From positions 310,001-374,000 of the forward strand of contig JADJGF010000001.1 of assembly GCA_016708125.1 (NCBI GenBank): a stretch of 64,000 nt of DNA, written 5' to 3'. The notes beneath the pieces are model-generated. The model did no database searches and had not been told where the DNA came from. It saw only the letters and a list, made by a program, of their open reading frames with translations. The stretch comes from Ignavibacteriota bacterium. GTDB lineage: Bacteria; Bacteroidota; Ignavibacteria; Ignavibacteriales; Melioribacteraceae. Shown in pieces: positions 61,996-64,000 of the stretch. Position numbers and translations under genes: made by a program. Each line of letters starts with the position of its first letter. Position 1 is the stretch's first letter.

Positions 61996-64000
61996 TTAAC
62001 TTTTCGGCTTATAAATTACACCTTTATTTTTCTGTCCGCTAATTTTTGTAATGAGCGGAATATCAAATCTCAAATGTCTTGTAAAAGTATATTCTTCAAT
62101 AGATTCTTGTTGTGCCAGCCAATCCCAATCTATAAAACATTCTCCGGGAGTTTCTGCAATTGTAAAATATCCAACTCCAAAAGAAGTAATATTATGAAAA
62201 AAATGTGAGCCTTGAGATGGCGTTACACTAAAATCTTTAAATCCCGCTTCAATAATTACTGAAGCTCCCGAAATTTGATCCCAAGTAACCGGAATTCCAA
62301 GCCAAGGATCAGTACTTCCCCATCTGCCAACGCCGATTAAAATATATGGTCGTTTTGCATTTACAAGTTTTTCATTAATTTTTGCAATTTCATAAGCAAT
62401 ATCTTTACTTTTACTTCTCTCAAATTTTTCTCTATCAACTACAACTAAATCGCGAATATTATCATAAATTCCATCACCCAAAACTTGTTTTGTTGAGCAA
62501 AGCATTTCATCTCTATTTACTTCTTGAAATTCAATATTGCTTGCTTCGCGCGTCATAACCATTGGGCGCATTTGCAGAATTGCAAATTCTTTAAGTACAC
62601 CTTTTGGCACCGACATATTTAGTGCAAATTCAATTTCAACTTGAGTTCCCATTACGTAAGTACCAAAGTTCAAAATCAATTCTAAAATTTGCGGAAGAGG
62701 AAAAATATTTTGTTTTAAGATTGGAGCAAAAGTTACAACTCTTGTTCCCGATCTTGAAATTCCATCATAAACAGCATCATTTTCCGGGGAGTATGTTGAT
62801 CCGGTATAAAAAAGTGTATTATCTTTTTCGGCAATTTCAAGTTTATATTGTTGAACTAAATTGTTGGGAATTTCATTAGAGCCGGTGTAAAGTCTTCCTT
62901 CAATATTTAATGCATAAAAATTCTGCTGAGCATTTTTCATTGTTTCTTTTGTTGTGAAAAACTGCATTAAATGTTTGGGATAACGAGGACAAAATCTTAC
63001 TGTATTTCCACCTTCTACAACGGTTTTGCCCAATCCCAGAGCCACTAAAGCAATTCCATCTTGAGATTTTTGCGGAGCAATCGGATAAAAATTATATGAT
63101 TTTGCAACTCCGGCAATATCCGGATAAAATCTTTCGTTATGCTGAGTTCCGACAAGTTTCTGAATAATAACAGCCATTTTTTCTTCTTCTAATCTATAAG
63201 AAGTAGCTTTTAAATAATCCTTTGATCTTTGCAAGAAAGTTGAAGCATAAACTAATTTTATTGTTTGTAAAAGTTCATCTAAACGTGTATCAAGATCAGT
63301 ATCATTATTAGGAATCATGTACGTTTGATAAACACCGGCAAACGGCTGGAATTGAGAATCTTCCAATAAACTTGATGAACGAACAGCAAGCGGAGTTTTT
63401 ATCAAACTTAAAACTTCAATCAATTTTAGAATTACTTCGCTTGGAAATTTTTCCGCTTCCAAAAATTTTGTAATTATTTTTTTATCTTCTTTTTCATTAA
63501 TTGCAAAACTCAATAAATCATTTTCTTCAAGAAAGCTATCAAAAACATCCGTTGCTAAAACAACCGCGCTGGGAACGTAAATTTCTACGCCCTCAAATTT
63601 ATTTTCTATATCATAATTAACAATTAAGGAATTTATAAATCCCAAACCTCTTGCTTTTCCGCCAAGCGAACCGCCGCCAATTCTTGCAAAACTATTTTTT
63701 GGATCGAAAGTTTCTCTATCAAATTCCGTTACGGTTCCGCGCTGACGCAATTCTTGATAACTTTTTATATTGGATATTAAATCATTACGCAATTCAGTTA
63801 CAGATTTAAAATCTGATATTTTTTTTGGTCTAAAATGTTGAGCAAGCCAAAACTCCGTTCTCGCTTTAAGCCAATTTGAGAAATGATTTCGTTCGGAATG
63901 ATAAGCTACACATTCATCGGGAACAACTGTTAATTGTTCTTCGAGATTTTTTAAATTTTTTGCGCGACTAACTTCTGTTCCATCAGGCATTTTGAAAATA
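61996..64000 (-). CDS. PEP/pyruvate-binding (PPDK N-terminal-like) protein, 5' end outside window
   Basis: The frame is open to the window edge beyond the first in-window methionine (63990), so the true start is probably outside. Numbering from that methionine, an ATP-grasp-like PPDK N-terminal domain spans about 100-480. It has ARIGGGSLGGKARGLGFI (102-119), TPLAVRSSSLLEDS (199-212) and an ending AILQMRPMVMTRE. The phosphohistidine swivel domain and the PEP-binding barrel of true PEP synthases are absent. Instead about 180 residues follow with ILIGVGRWGSTDPWLGIPV and SQGSHFFHNITSFGVGYF. It may be a phosphotransferase or ATP-dependent regulator; the reaction is unknown. Confidence 0.8.
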   Translation of the reverse strand, partial: IFKMPDGTEVSRAKNLKNLEEQLTVVPDECVAYHSERNHFSNWLKARTEFWLAQHFRPKKISDFKSVTELRNDLISNIKSYQELRQRGTVTEFDRETFDPKNSFARIGGGSLGGKARGLGFINSLIVNYDIENKFEGVEIYVPSAVVLATDVFDSFLEENDLLSFAINEKEDKKIITKFLEAEKFPSEVILKLIEVLSLIKTPLAVRSSSLLEDSQFQPFAGVYQTYMIPNNDTDLDTRLDELLQTIKLVYASTFLQRSKDYLKATSYRLEEEKMAVIIQKLVGTQHNERFYPDIAGVAKSYNFYPIAPQKSQDGIALVALGLGKTVVEGGNTVRFCPRYPKHLMQFFTTKETMKNAQQNFYALNIEGRLYTGSNEIPNNLVQQYKLEIAEKDNTLFYTGSTYSPENDAVYDGISRSGTRVVTFAPILKQNIFPLPQILELILNFGTYVMGTQVEIEFALNMSVPKGVLKEFAILQMRPMVMTREASNIEFQEVNRDEMLCSTKQVLGDGIYDNIRDLVVVDREKFERSKSKDIAYEIAKINEKLVNAKRPYILIGVGRWGSTDPWLGIPVTWDQISGASVIIEAGFKDFSVTPSQGSHFFHNITSFGVGYFTIAETPGECFIDWDWLAQQESIEEYTFTRHLRFDIPLITKISGQKNKGVIYKPKS

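Overview
The window is AT-rich and every gene I can support lies on the minus strand. The best fit is a member of the Ignavibacteria/Chlorobi side of the Bacteroidota. Two secreted proteins end in the type IX secretion sorting domain with the NYPNPFNP motif typical of that group. The primary sigma factor is the short Bacteroidota form, Shine-Dalgarno sequences (GGAG/GAGG) are common, and ribosomal protein L17 carries a C-terminal helix-hairpin-helix extension. I cannot name a genus.

Read along the minus strand, from high to low coordinates, the layout is as follows. (1) 64.0-62.0 kb: a PEP/pyruvate-binding (PPDK N-terminal-like) protein cut by the window edge. (2) 62.0-55.6 kb: an accessory module of three exported proteins: a 903-aa protein with a late HEXXH motif, an 824-aa protein with about six tandem beta-type repeats whose last repeat is broken at an A7 tract, and a small sorting-domain protein. 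Near-identical ~100-bp direct repeats flank the module and smaller palindromic repeats lie within it. (3) 55.5-49.7 kb: an aminotransferase, an M16 peptidase, a large T9SS substrate and a ComM-like ATPase. (4) 49.5-18.4 kb: a continuous information-processing block. It runs tRNA-Tyr, tRNA-Gly, tRNA-Thr, rpmG, tRNA-Trp, secE, nusG, rplKAJL, rpoBC, rpsLG, fusA, tuf, then the S10, spc and alpha ribosomal protein genes to rpoA and rplQ. A tRNA-Gln gene sits inside the spc part, and a strong terminator closes the block. (5) 18.4-11.1 kb: engB, a GAF/degenerate-GGDEF protein, deoB, two microcompartment vertex (EutN/CcmL) genes, the primary sigma factor, an NlpC/P60 lipoprotein and fumC, ending in a perfect 15-bp terminator stem. 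(6) 11.0-5.9 kb: transketolase, a NagX-like membrane acyltransferase and a long-chain acyl-CoA synthetase. (7) 5.8-0 kb: metG, an orphan DpnA-like adenine methyltransferase, and two parvulin/SurA-type lipoproteins, the second cut by the edge.

Most of the window is housekeeping: translation, transcription, Sec export and central carbon metabolism. The most unusual points are the deoB-vertex-vertex-rpoD gene order with no shell hexamer gene nearby, the accessory exported module with its repeats and frameshift, the tRNA-Gln inside the ribosomal protein cluster, the L17 fusion, and the frequent TTG start codons in highly expressed genes.

No stretch longer than 300 bases lacks a gene. I could not assign promoters with confidence. 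Terminators and hairpins were found by eye from inverted repeats and T-runs. Family assignments come from recognising motifs, not from database searches.
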